The notes under the pieces: model-generated
Told to the model about the DNA's origin: nothing
Databases searched by the model: none
What the model saw: the letters and a program-made list of their open reading frames with translations, nothing else
Shown: in pieces, positions 24,672 to 32,987 of the stretch
How positions within the stretch are numbered: the first letter of the stretch is position 1
How the letters are laid out: each line of letters starts with the position of its first letter
DNA from: CBDFKB01 sp965248715
GTDB taxonomy: Bacteria; Pseudomonadota; Alphaproteobacteria; Rhizobiales; Rhizobiaceae
Direction: 5' to 3'
Length of the DNA stretch: 64,000 bases
Assembly: GCA_965248715.1 (NCBI GenBank)
Contig: CBDFKB010000008.1
Location: 1,832,782 to 1,896,781 of the forward strand
Position numbers and translations under genes: made by a program

Positions 24672-26652
24672 TACTGGTCAGTGAAATCAGCACCGCCCCC
24701 TCCTCTACTTGATCACCCTCAGCGACCAGAACTTCCGCGATTACTCCGTCACGCGGCGCGTTAAGCGTGTGTTCCATCTTCATCGCTTCCAGCACCACCA
24801 GCCGGCTGCTGCCGTTGATCGTGTCGCCGGATTTGGCCGCCACCAATTTTACCGTGCCAGGCATCGGCGCGATCACCAGATCGCCGCCGGATAATTCGTC
24901 AGCGCTTGAGGTGAGCGGATCGGGTATCTTATAGTCGACTGTGCGGCCGCCGATGATGATCGCAATTTCCGAACCGAACCGAACAATTTTCGCCGCAATA
25001 GTATGGCGGTTGACCGTGACCCTCACCTTGCCCTCGGTGGTCGCAAACAGCTGCAATTTGCATTGCCATTGCTTGCTCCACACCTGATATTGATCGCCGT
25101 TCACATGGGTGATCCGGGCAACAAACTCGCCGTATGGGCCCACCAGTTTGATCAAGCTTTCGGCGGCGGCCCATAAACGGAAACTGTGCAATTGCGCCTT
25201 ATCCGGCAGGTCGTTTGATCCCAACCCGTCAACATATCCACCAGCTGCAAGCGCCGCAAGCGCATGAGAAACCGGCGCCGCACTGTCGCGCGCTATCAAT
25301 TGCTTGCGATGGCGCTCAATTAAGCCGGTATCGAACTCGCCGGCGGCAAAACCGCCATGTCCGACCAGCCGGCGCAAGAAATCAATATTGGTGACGGTGC
25401 CGGCGATTTCGGTATTTTCCAGCCCACGCGACAAACCAGCAAGCGCTGCTTTTCGCGTCGCCCCGTGCACGATTATTTTGGCGATCATCGGGTCATAATG
25501 AGGGGTGATCACATCCCCCGCCCGCACCCCGGTATCGACCCGCACATTATCGGGAAACACCAGATGCTTCAATTTGCCGGTGGCCGGCAGGAACCCAGCC
25601 GGAACATCTTCGGCATACAATCTGGCCTCAAATGCCCAGCCAGAGAAATTCAACTCTTTTTGGTTCATGGGCAGCGGTTCTGCGGCGGCGACGCGCAATT
25701 GCCACTCCACCAGGTCAATCCCGGTGATCATTTCGGTCACCGGGTGCTCTACCTGCAGGCGGGTGTTCATTTCCATGAACCAGAACCCCGCGCGCCGCAA
25801 CGGACCCGATCCATCAACGATAAATTCAACCGTACCGGCACCGGAATATCCGACAGATTGCGCAGCGCGAACCGCAGCACCTCCCATGGCAAGACGCAGT
25901 TCTTTGGTCATGCCTGGTGCCGGAGCTTCCTCGATCACCTTTTGGTGGCGGCGCTGCAGCGAACAATCGCGCTCAAACAAATGCACTACCTGGCCGCTTT
26001 TATCACCAAATACCTGGATTTCGATGTGGCGCGGATTGGTGATGAATTTCTCGATCAATACCTGGCCGTCGCCAAAACTGGCCAGGCCCTCGCGGACCGC
26101 GCCTTCCAACGCTTCGGCAAACTGACTTTCCTTCTCGACCAGGCGCATGCCTTTGCCGCCACCACCGGCGCGTGCCTTAATCAGCACTGGATAGCCGGTC
26201 TTTTCCGCTTCACCTTTCAGGAAATCCAGGTCTTGCTGCTTGCCATGGTATCCCGGAACCACTGGCACGCCAGCGCCTTCAACCGTCCGCTTGGCCTCAT
26301 CTTTTAGGCCCATGGCGCGGATCGCTGCTGCCGAAGGGCCGACAAAAATCAGCCTAACTGCTTCAACCGCTTCGACAAATTTCGGATTTTCCGACAGAAA
26401 TCCATAGCCCGGGTGGATGGCGTTGGCGCCTGTGCTAAGCGCGGCGGCAATGATTTCATCGCTTCTCAAATAACTTTCTGCTGCTGGCGCCGGGCCAATG
26501 CGTACTGCCTCATCGGCCATTTCCACATGCATCGCCCCGGCATCCGCATCGGAATGAACCGCGACCGTTGCCATATTCATGCGCCGGGCGGTGCGGATGA
26601 TCCGGCAGGCGATTTCGCCACGGTTGGCAATCAGCAATTTGGTGATCGGCAT
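24664..26652 (-). CDS. Methylcrotonoyl-CoA carboxylase, biotin-containing alpha subunit
   Basis: A 662-residue acyl-CoA carboxylase alpha chain. An ATP-grasp biotin carboxylase domain (residues 1-450; KILIANRGEIACRI-like start, ARAGGGGKGMRLV ATP loop, RDCSLQRRHQKVIEEAPAP, EMNTRLQVEHPVTEMITGIDLVEWQ) is followed by a linker domain and a C-terminal biotinyl domain with VVLEAMKMEHTL, biotin on Lys625. Downstream HMG-CoA lyase and the upstream beta subunit identify it as MCC rather than propionyl- or acetyl-CoA carboxylase. It carboxylates 3-methylcrotonyl-CoA in leucine catabolism. Confidence 0.92.
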   Translation of the reverse strand: MPITKLLIANRGEIACRIIRTARRMNMATVAVHSDADAGAMHVEMADEAVRIGPAPAAESYLRSDEIIAAALSTGANAIHPGYGFLSENPKFVEAVEAVRLIFVGPSAAAIRAMGLKDEAKRTVEGAGVPVVPGYHGKQQDLDFLKGEAEKTGYPVLIKARAGGGGKGMRLVEKESQFAEALEGAVREGLASFGDGQVLIEKFITNPRHIEIQVFGDKSGQVVHLFERDCSLQRRHQKVIEEAPAPGMTKELRLAMGGAAVRAAQSVGYSGAGTVEFIVDGSGPLRRAGFWFMEMNTRLQVEHPVTEMITGIDLVEWQLRVAAAEPLPMNQKELNFSGWAFEARLYAEDVPAGFLPATGKLKHLVFPDNVRVDTGVRAGDVITPHYDPMIAKIIVHGATRKAALAGLSRGLENTEIAGTVTNIDFLRRLVGHGGFAAGEFDTGLIERHRKQLIARDSAAPVSHALAALAAGGYVDGLGSNDLPDKAQLHSFRLWAAAESLIKLVGPYGEFVARITHVNGDQYQVWSKQWQCKLQLFATTEGKVRVTVNRHTIAAKIVRFGSEIAIIIGGRTVDYKIPDPLTSSADELSGGDLVIAPMPGTVKLVAAKSGDTINGSSRLVVLEAMKMEHTLNAPRDGVIAEVLVAEGDQVEEGAVLISLTSND

Positions 26653-26703
26653 GTTAGAAACGTTCCAAATCTTGATGAAGCGTTTCGAAGGAAATGCGGC
26701 GCA

Positions 26704-26958
26704 TCATCTTATACCTACGGTGGCTAATATTGAACATTTTGCTTCCGCTGCACAGGCGATATGGATCGTGTCGGACAATCGGAGATTTTGCAACGCCCTG
26801 ATTTCGGGCATCCAGATAAGCACATTTCCACCATTGCGCACCAATCGAAGATTTGCACGGTCATCGAAAAATTTGAGGACGGCATCAATTCCGGTTTTGT
26901 GGGGTTTTCGTTTGGCCCGCATCAATCGGTATACAGAAGAAAATTGGTCCCATGCCAT
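26704..26958 (-). CDS. Small unknown protein between the two MCC subunits (PIN-like C-terminal segment)
   Basis: An 84-residue frame that begins 3 bases after the MCC beta stop and ends 51 bases before the alpha start, so it is in operon position. I do not recognise a family. The second half reads LRLSDTIHIACAAEAKCSILATV, which resembles the last helix-strand unit of PIN nucleases (Asp-x-x-His-x-A-x-A ... T), but the rest of a PIN domain is absent. It could be an operon-specific small protein, a decayed toxin fragment, or a non-coding spacer with a chance frame. Confidence 0.45.
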   Translation of the reverse strand: MAWDQFSSVYRLMRAKRKPHKTGIDAVLKFFDDRANLRLVRNGGNVLIWMPEIRALQNLRLSDTIHIACAAEAKCSILATVGIR

Positions 26959-26961
26959 AAA

Positions 26962-28569
26962 CTACATCCTGAACAGGCCGAATTTGGTTTCGCAGATCGG
27001 TGCATTGAGTGCGGCGGCGAGCGATAAGGAAAGCACCTGCCGGGTTTTGCGCGGATCGATCACTCCATCGTCCCACAGCCTGGCCGAAGCATAAAGCGGG
27101 TGCGATTGCTCCGCGAACATTTCCAAAGTCGGGCGCTTGAATTCAGTTTCTTCGGATGCCGACCATGATCCGCCGCCGCGCTCGATCGCGTCACGACGCA
27201 CACTGGCCAATACGCCGGCTGCCTGTTCGCCGCCCATCACCGAAATCCGCGAATTAGGCCAGGTCCACAAAAACCGTGGAGAATAGGCGCGGCCCGCCAT
27301 GCCATAATTGCCGGCGCCAAACGAGCCGCCGATTATCATGGTAATTTTCGGCACCGCCGTGGTTGCTACCGCGGTCACCAGTTTGGCGCCGTCCTTGGCA
27401 ATTCCGCCGGCCTCATATTTACGCCCAACCATGAATCCGGTGATATTTTGCAGAAAAATCAAAGGAATACGGCGCTGCGAACACAATTCAACAAAATGCG
27501 CACCCTTTAGCGCGCTTTCCGAAAACAGTACCCCATTATTGCCGATGATTCCGACTGGCATGCCGGCGATTTCGGCAAATCCACACACCAAAGTGGCGCC
27601 ATAGCGCGGCTTGAATTCATCGAAACGAGAGCCGTCGATCACCCGGGCGAGCACATCGCGCACATCATAAGGCGTCTTGGCATCTGCCGGCACGATGCCG
27701 AGTAATTCCTCGGCGTCGTAAAGTGGTGCTTCGCTACTGTTAAGCGCGGCCATCGCCGATTTGGACCCGTTGAGATTAGCTACCGCCCGGCGCGCCAGCG
27801 CTAAAGCATGGGTATCGTCTTCGGCCAAATGATCAGCGACGCCGGATAATCTGGTATGTAAATCGCCGCCCCCAAGGTCCTCGGCGCTGACGGTTTCTCC
27901 GGTTGCCGCCTTTACCAGCGGCGGGCCGCCAAGAAAAATCGTCCCCTGCTCCTTGACGATGATGGTCTCGTCCGACATCGCCGGCACATAGGCGCCGCCA
28001 GCGGTGCACGATCCCATCACCACGGCAATCTGGCCGATGCCCTTGGCCGACATGTTGGCCTGATTATAAAAGATCCGGCCAAAATGTTCGCGGTCGGGAA
28101 ATACTTCGTCCTGGTTCGGCAGATTGGCACCGCCGGAATCCACCAGATAGACACATGGCAGATGGTTCTCAGCGGCGATTTCTTGGGCGCGCAAGTGTTT
28201 TTTCACCGTCATCGGGTAATAGGTGCCGCCCTTGACGGTGGCATCGTTGCACACGACCATCACGTCGCGCCCGGACACTGTGCCAATACCGGCAACCAAG
28301 CCGGCGGCTGGCGCCGCATTGTCGTACATGCCATGTGCAGCGGTCGCACCGACTTCGAGGAACGGCGAACCGGGATCAAGCAGCTTGGCAACCCGGTCGC
28401 GCGGCAACATCTTGCCCCGGCTGACATGGCGTGCGAGCGACTTTTCGCCACCGCCCTTTAGCGCTGCCTCCGCTGCCGCCTCGATCACAGCCAGTTCAGC
28501 GAGATTAGCTTCGCGGTTCTTGGCAAACTCAGCTGAGCGGGGAGATAGTTTTGAAACAAGAACGGTCAT
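26962..28569 (-). CDS. Methylcrotonoyl-CoA carboxylase, carboxyltransferase beta subunit
   Basis: A 535-residue carboxyltransferase with two crotonase-fold halves. N half: RHVSRGKMLPRDRVAKLLDPGSPFLEVG, YVPAMSDETIIVKEQGTIFLGGPPLVKAATGE. C half: GATLVCGFAEIAGMPVGIIGNNG, LIFLQNITGFMVGRKYEAGGIAKDGAKLV, and GGSFGAGNYGMAGRAYSPRFLW. It transfers CO2 from biotin to methylcrotonyl-CoA. As the first gene of the run MCC-beta, small ORF, MCC-alpha, HMG-CoA lyase, it probably lies closest to the promoter. Isovaleryl-CoA dehydrogenase and methylglutaconyl-CoA hydratase, usual partners, are not in this window. Confidence 0.93.
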   Translation of the reverse strand: MTVLVSKLSPRSAEFAKNREANLAELAVIEAAAEAALKGGGEKSLARHVSRGKMLPRDRVAKLLDPGSPFLEVGATAAHGMYDNAAPAAGLVAGIGTVSGRDVMVVCNDATVKGGTYYPMTVKKHLRAQEIAAENHLPCVYLVDSGGANLPNQDEVFPDREHFGRIFYNQANMSAKGIGQIAVVMGSCTAGGAYVPAMSDETIIVKEQGTIFLGGPPLVKAATGETVSAEDLGGGDLHTRLSGVADHLAEDDTHALALARRAVANLNGSKSAMAALNSSEAPLYDAEELLGIVPADAKTPYDVRDVLARVIDGSRFDEFKPRYGATLVCGFAEIAGMPVGIIGNNGVLFSESALKGAHFVELCSQRRIPLIFLQNITGFMVGRKYEAGGIAKDGAKLVTAVATTAVPKITMIIGGSFGAGNYGMAGRAYSPRFLWTWPNSRISVMGGEQAAGVLASVRRDAIERGGGSWSASEETEFKRPTLEMFAEQSHPLYASARLWDDGVIDPRKTRQVLSLSLAAALNAPICETKFGLFRM

Positions 28570-28644
28570 TGCCCCATCAAGCCGGATTCACCAGCATTGG
28601 CAAGCCCCGGCGAAATTTATCGCAGCATGGTTGACCAACCCGCC

Positions 28645-30126
28645 CTACCACCATCTTTCGGGCGCAAAATGCCCGGCCGCCTGTTCGATCACATGAGCGG
28701 TTTGGAACAATTGCGCTTCGGCGAACGGCTTGCCGATCAATTGCAGGCCAAGGGGTAATCCTTGTGCATCGAGCCCGGCTGGCACAGCAATTCCAGGCAA
28801 ACCGGCCATGTTCACGGTCACGGTGAAGATATCGTTGAGATACATTTTCACCGGGTCGGCGGCTTTTTCCTCATCGCCGACCGCAAATGCCGCCGATGGT
28901 GTCGCCGGGGTCAAAATAGCTTCGATACCGGCAGCGAATACCTGTTCGAAATCGCGCTTGATCAAGGTGCGGACCTTTTGCGCGCGCAGATAATAGGCAT
29001 CGTAATAGCCGGCTGACAGCACATAGGTGCCAATCATCACCCGGCGTATGACCTCGGCGCCGAAACCAGCGGCACGGGTGTTTTCATACATGCCGGTGAT
29101 GTCATCGCCATTGCAGCGCAGCCCATAGCGCACCCCATCATAGCGCGCCAGATTGGACGAAGCCTCGGCCGGCGCGACGATGTAATAAGCCGGCAGCGCA
29201 TATTTGGTATGTGGCAGCGAGATGTCGACGATTTTAGCGCCAGCATCACGGTACCATTCGATGCCCTGGAGCCACAGTTTTTCGATCTCGTGCGGCATTC
29301 CGTCCATGCGATATTCGCGCGGAATACCGATCTTCATGCCCTTGACCGATTTGCCGATCGCTGCCGCATAGTCGGGCACCGCAACGTCAACGCTGGTGGT
29401 ATCCTTGTGGTCGGTGCTTGCCATCGAACCCAACATGATAGCCGCATCGCGCACGTCGCGGGCGATCGGCCCGGCCTGGTCGAGGGACGAAGCAAATGCG
29501 ACAATGCCCCAGCGCGAGCAGCGGCCATAGGTCGGCTTGATGCCGACGGTTCCAGTAAATGCTGCCGGTTGGCGGATCGACCCGCCGGTGTCGGTTGCTG
29601 TTGCGCCTGCGCACAAATGTGCCGCCACCGCAGCCGCAGATCCACCCGATGATCCTCCCGGCACCAGCGCCCGGTTGGAGTCTTTTGCACGCCACGGATT
29701 GGTGACTGGGCCGTAATGACTGGTCTCGTTCGATGAACCCATGGCGAACTCGTCCATGTTGAGTTTGCCGAGCATCACCGCGCCGTCAGCCCACAAATTG
29801 GCGGTAACGGTAGATTCGTAGCGCGGCTCGAACCGGTCAAGAATGTGGCTGGCTGCTTGGGTATGCACGCCCTTTGTGGCGTACAAATCTTTGATGCCGA
29901 GCGGAATGCCCTCCAGCGCGCCACCCTCGCCTTTCGCAAGCCGGGCATCGCTTGCCGCCGCCATAATCCGGGCCTTGTCACCGGTCACGGTAATATAGGT
30001 ATTTAATGTGGTATTGGCCTGGTCGATCGCCGCCAGATAAGCGTCAGTCAACTCGACGGCGGAAATCGCGCGTTTGGCCAATTGCTCGCGTGCTTGGGCG
30101 ATTGTTAAATGGGTTAGCTCGCTCAT
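28645..30126 (-). CDS. gatA: Aspartyl/glutamyl-tRNA amidotransferase subunit A
   Basis: A 493-residue amidase-signature enzyme that releases ammonia from glutamine for amidation of Glu-tRNA(Gln) or Asp-tRNA(Asn). The catalytic triad is visible: Lys79 in GIPLGIKDLYATKG, cis-Ser in VPGGSSGGSAAA (about 159), nucleophile Ser183 in DTGGSIRQPAAFTG. The C-terminal FTVTVNMAGLPGIAVPAG is standard. It is the last of four genes joined by 4-base overlaps (30123-30126 with the GNAT gene). gatB is not directly downstream here. Confidence 0.95.
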   Translation of the reverse strand: MSELTHLTIAQAREQLAKRAISAVELTDAYLAAIDQANTTLNTYITVTGDKARIMAAASDARLAKGEGGALEGIPLGIKDLYATKGVHTQAASHILDRFEPRYESTVTANLWADGAVMLGKLNMDEFAMGSSNETSHYGPVTNPWRAKDSNRALVPGGSSGGSAAAVAAHLCAGATATDTGGSIRQPAAFTGTVGIKPTYGRCSRWGIVAFASSLDQAGPIARDVRDAAIMLGSMASTDHKDTTSVDVAVPDYAAAIGKSVKGMKIGIPREYRMDGMPHEIEKLWLQGIEWYRDAGAKIVDISLPHTKYALPAYYIVAPAEASSNLARYDGVRYGLRCNGDDITGMYENTRAAGFGAEVIRRVMIGTYVLSAGYYDAYYLRAQKVRTLIKRDFEQVFAAGIEAILTPATPSAAFAVGDEEKAADPVKMYLNDIFTVTVNMAGLPGIAVPAGLDAQGLPLGLQLIGKPFAEAQLFQTAHVIEQAAGHFAPERWW

Positions 30127-30605
30127 ATCGGGGAGACTTCCTCCAAAAGGCGCAATTCATAATATTTCGAATAGTTAGACGCCGGATAGTCGAGAAACCG
30201 GCCGCGCGCAACAAATCCGGCACGTTCATAGAGCGCGCACGCCGCAGGATCGACGCCGGTTTCCAACATCAAACAAGTCAAGCCCTCGGCGCGGGCCAAC
30301 TCACAGATACGCCGCAAGATCGCCATGCCAATACCCATGCCGCGGGCCTCGACACGGGTGTACATGCGTTTGATTTCGCCAAGGCCATTGCCGTGGCGCC
30401 TGAGCGCACCCATCGCCACCGCCCTGCCGCCTGCTAAACGGGCAACGAAAACCGTATTCTTAGGCCCGGCCATTTCATCGGCGGTCAGGTGAAAACAATA
30501 TTCCGGCGGTGAGCGTTCCAATAGATGGGTGTTTAACTCGCCGATCATCTCTTTGACCGCCGACTGCAACGAATGCTCCTGGTCGATCCTGAAGGTTTGC
30601 GTCAT
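30123..30605 (-). CDS. GNAT-family N-acetyltransferase
   Basis: A 160-residue GNAT enzyme. VFVARLAGGRAVAMGAL forms strands 2-3, EIKRMYTRVEARGMGIGMAIL is the acetyl-CoA pyrophosphate loop (motif A), and CLMLETGVDPAACALYERAGFVARG is motif B. The start at 30605 overlaps the preceding gene's stop as ATGA, and its own stop overlaps gatA's start in the same way. The acceptor is unknown; an effect on tRNA or GatCAB can only be guessed from the operon. Confidence 0.85.
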   Translation of the reverse strand: MTQTFRIDQEHSLQSAVKEMIGELNTHLLERSPPEYCFHLTADEMAGPKNTVFVARLAGGRAVAMGALRRHGNGLGEIKRMYTRVEARGMGIGMAILRRICELARAEGLTCLMLETGVDPAACALYERAGFVARGRFLDYPASNYSKYYELRLLEEVSPI

Positions 30606-31084
30606 TGGCAAAGCGCGAACGATTTCTCAACGATGCCGAATTGCCGCGCATCCTCTTCTTGATGATAGGATGCCACGTAATCGTTTTGCGAGGTCGCGTA
30701 AATAATATTGTCGTAGAACGACATATTGATCAGATCGGGTCGCGAAATGCCGGAATCATCACCGCATGACGCAATCGCCACATGGCCGGATACATTGCCG
30801 GGTTGCGAATTCATCCGCACCGGCAAAAATTCGACGAAGGTGCAGCCAAACTCGTAGCCCCATATACCCTCGGCGGTGATTTGCAGCGCGTCATCCGGCG
30901 CGTCGCTGTCGCCAAACCCCGCACACCCGGCAGGTGTGGTCGCATAGGTCTTGCCGTTGCTGAGAAAATCGGGAATTTCGCCGGCTACCGCGACACCAAC
31001 GCTCGCGTGGGTTTCGGCGGCAAGGATAAAACCGGTCAATACCGCACTTTTATAAAACAAACCCATTGTCGGAACCTGGGTCAT
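30602..31084 (-). CDS. Unknown small secreted protein, translationally coupled to gatC
   Basis: A 160-residue protein I do not recognise. A hydrophobic stretch near the start (FYKSAVLTGFILAAETHASVGVAVAG) may be a signal peptide. The mature part is acidic with four cysteines (CAGFGD, GCTFVEF, SCGDDSG, final ALCQ), suggesting two disulfides and a periplasmic location. Tightly spaced aromatics (YDNIIYATSQNDYVASYH) follow. The ATG at 31084 overlaps the gatC stop as ATGA; an internal ATG at 31066 is an alternative. Its gene lies between gatC and a GNAT gene. Confidence 0.7.
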   Translation of the reverse strand: MTQVPTMGLFYKSAVLTGFILAAETHASVGVAVAGEIPDFLSNGKTYATTPAGCAGFGDSDAPDDALQITAEGIWGYEFGCTFVEFLPVRMNSQPGNVSGHVAIASCGDDSGISRPDLINMSFYDNIIYATSQNDYVASYHQEEDARQFGIVEKSFALCQ

Positions 31085-31368
31085 TCGACCACCTTCGGCA
31101 CCATGAAGAAATTATCCTCGCTAGCTGGTGCATTGGCTAAGATTTCGGTAGCCTTGTCGCCATCGGTGACCAAATCTTCGCGCTGCTTTATCGCCACTTC
31201 GACCACCGATGTCATCGGCTCGACCCCATCGACATCGACCTCGTTTAGCAGTTCGACAAACGACAAAATTGTGTTCAATTCGCCTTGCATGGTTTCGGCT
31301 TCGGTATCTGTGAGCGCAATACGGGCCAATCGGGCAACACGTTTGACGGTGGCTTGATCAACAGACAT
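31081..31368 (-). CDS. gatC: Aspartyl/glutamyl-tRNA amidotransferase subunit C
   Basis: A 95-residue GatC, the linker that wraps around GatA and stabilises the GatCAB complex. VKRVARLARIALTDTEAETMQGELNTILSFVELLNEVDVDGVEPMTSV is the family core, and VPKVVE is the common C-terminal end. The frame is open upstream for 107 codons but without homology, so the ATG at 31368 is chosen. It is first in the gatC - unknown - GNAT - gatA operon. Confidence 0.95.
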   Translation of the reverse strand: MSVDQATVKRVARLARIALTDTEAETMQGELNTILSFVELLNEVDVDGVEPMTSVVEVAIKQREDLVTDGDKATEILANAPASEDNFFMVPKVVE

Positions 31369-32003
31369 GGGCAAGCTCTGCTTGGTAGGGGGAAATTGTT
31401 GCCCCGCTATAGCGCCGCCAGCAACAGCATTCAATGGCCGGCCGGGCAATTTGCCGAAGGTCGAAGGCCGACAGTCAATAAGATGGCATTGTAGTACATA
31501 AGGTGGAAATGCGAGAAATCGTTGTTGTCGACGACCGCAACATTGCCAATCGTGTTTAGTTTGGCGGCAATCCTGGCAGCCATAACAATTGTGGTGACAA
31601 ACCCGATGCCGGCATACGCGGCGTGTAAGCCTGCCGATGCAGATCATTGTGGGGCCAAGACTATTGGCGGTATGGCAAAGACAATGCATCGTGGCCTTGC
31701 TCGCGTTGATTGGCGGTTCGCCTTCACCATGGCCGCCAACAATCTGATCCGGTTGCCGAAGCTACTGGCAGCAGTGCCGTGACTGAGTAAATATCGACAA
31801 CCGCCAAGGACAATCGGCGCAAAGATGCCGGCAACGCAAAAGAACCGTGATAAAACGACTGCAAATCAGTCAAAGTGAAGTGCAAAAATGACTAACCAAT
31901 CAAATGCGCCTGTCCGCAAAACTTTTTCAGCAACCTGCTAGGGAAAGATTCCTAGTTTCAACATTAATTCTGGAATATGAAATTTTTGAACAGTCGGCTC
32001 CAA
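31369..32003. other. Gene-free junction between gatC and the AT-rich cassette
   Basis: About 635 bases. A transposase C-terminal remnant lies at 31650-31782. From about 31860 the sequence turns AT-rich and runs into the cassette. I see no intact gene or clear attachment-site repeat. Confidence 0.55.
31650..31782 (+). pseudogene. Transposase C-terminal remnant
   Basis: The last part of an open frame reads AKTMHRGLARVDWRFAFTMAANNLIRLPKLLA, the characteristic end of a DDE transposase family (RGLARVGW-type, with YNLxRLPKLL). The upstream part has no transposase similarity, so only the tail survives. It marks the edge of the AT-rich cassette. Confidence 0.65.
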
Positions 32004-32987
32004 TTATGGTGCGACTAGTGGGAACAGAGAGTAGAATAACACAGCTAGCTGAAGAGCAAATATTGCAAATATTAACGCCACCAATTTGGAGATTCTTTTT
32101 TCCTGTTCATTTTTCCAATTTAGCATAATGCTTGTTTCGTCTCTAACCCGCCCAATGATGTTGGAAAGTCGGTCAAATTCAGCACTGGTTCTCATATCGA
32201 ATTCCTCAATATGCGGCTCTTGTTGAATAGGCTGCAGAGCCAACCTTGGGGGACCTGATTTACTTTGGATGCCATCTTCTAAAAATTTGGTAAACTCAAG
32301 ACTGATTAAATCGTCCGGGGTTAGTAATTTTGATCGACCCTTTTTCTGTGTTGCTCTCGCCACCTCTTCGTCAAAGGTAAAAATTATACTTGGAGATCCT
32401 CGGAAAAAAACTCTAGATACTATGTAGTCTCCTATGAAACTTTGCATATTTTTTGGCAAATTTAACAAAGAATATAGACCACTGTCCGGGATAATCGAAC
32501 AGTTTTCGCACGTTTTCATTTTTTCGAAAGTAAATGATAAGCTTTCCAAATTTCTCAATTCATCAAATAAAAACTTTTCACATGATTTACTGATTGAAAT
32601 TTTAGGAGTGACAAATTCACCATCATCACGTAACAATTCAGATGCCACATATTCAAGAATAGATCTTGTTGAGTGGCGTAAATCTTCGAATCTATATTGT
32701 GATCCTCTAAATAGAATGCTAACAGAAATAAAGCCCCCGGATCTTTTTCTCTGCATTTCATGAGCCAATGCAAATATAGAGAATATGGAAGTCTCCTCTT
32801 TATCCTCAGAAATGGCCATTTTGTATTGATATATATACTTCCCACGGCCGGAAAATTGAAATCTAGAGGTATCGATAGAGATCTGAGGCGATTGAAATTC
32901 TGAGGAATCTTCATCCCAAGCGAATTTGATTTGTTTAAAACCGTCCGGTATTCCAGAAACAACCAGCCCAACCAGCATTTTATGCAT
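32004..32987 (-). CDS. Unknown C-tail-anchored protein of the AT-rich cassette (gene 3)
   Basis: A 327-residue protein with no family I recognise. The N-terminal two thirds look mixed alpha/beta (residues 1-230), including SRFQFSGRGKYIYQYKMAIS and KTCENCSIIPDSG with a CxxC pair. A probable linker (PPRLALQPIQQEPHIEEFD) and a coiled-coil-like helix (STATAEF-like region to NEQEKRISK, about 265-300) precede a single C-terminal membrane helix LVALIFAIFALQLAVLFYSLF. Topology: a cytoplasmic domain anchored at the membrane. Its ATG overlaps the GTPase-like gene by 8 bases. Codons are AT-rich, unlike the neighbouring chromosome. Confidence 0.8.
   Translation of the reverse strand: MHKMLVGLVVSGIPDGFKQIKFAWDEDSSEFQSPQISIDTSRFQFSGRGKYIYQYKMAISEDKEETSIFSIFALAHEMQRKRSGGFISVSILFRGSQYRFEDLRHSTRSILEYVASELLRDDGEFVTPKISISKSCEKFLFDELRNLESLSFTFEKMKTCENCSIIPDSGLYSLLNLPKNMQSFIGDYIVSRVFFRGSPSIIFTFDEEVARATQKKGRSKLLTPDDLISLEFTKFLEDGIQSKSGPPRLALQPIQQEPHIEEFDMRTSAEFDRLSNIIGRVRDETSIMLNWKNEQEKRISKLVALIFAIFALQLAVLFYSLFPLVAP

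Noticed and set aside
31850..31885. tRNA-Cys-like anticodon arm (GACTGCAAATCAGTC)
   Set aside because: No acceptor stem, D arm or T loop around it; a chance stem-loop.
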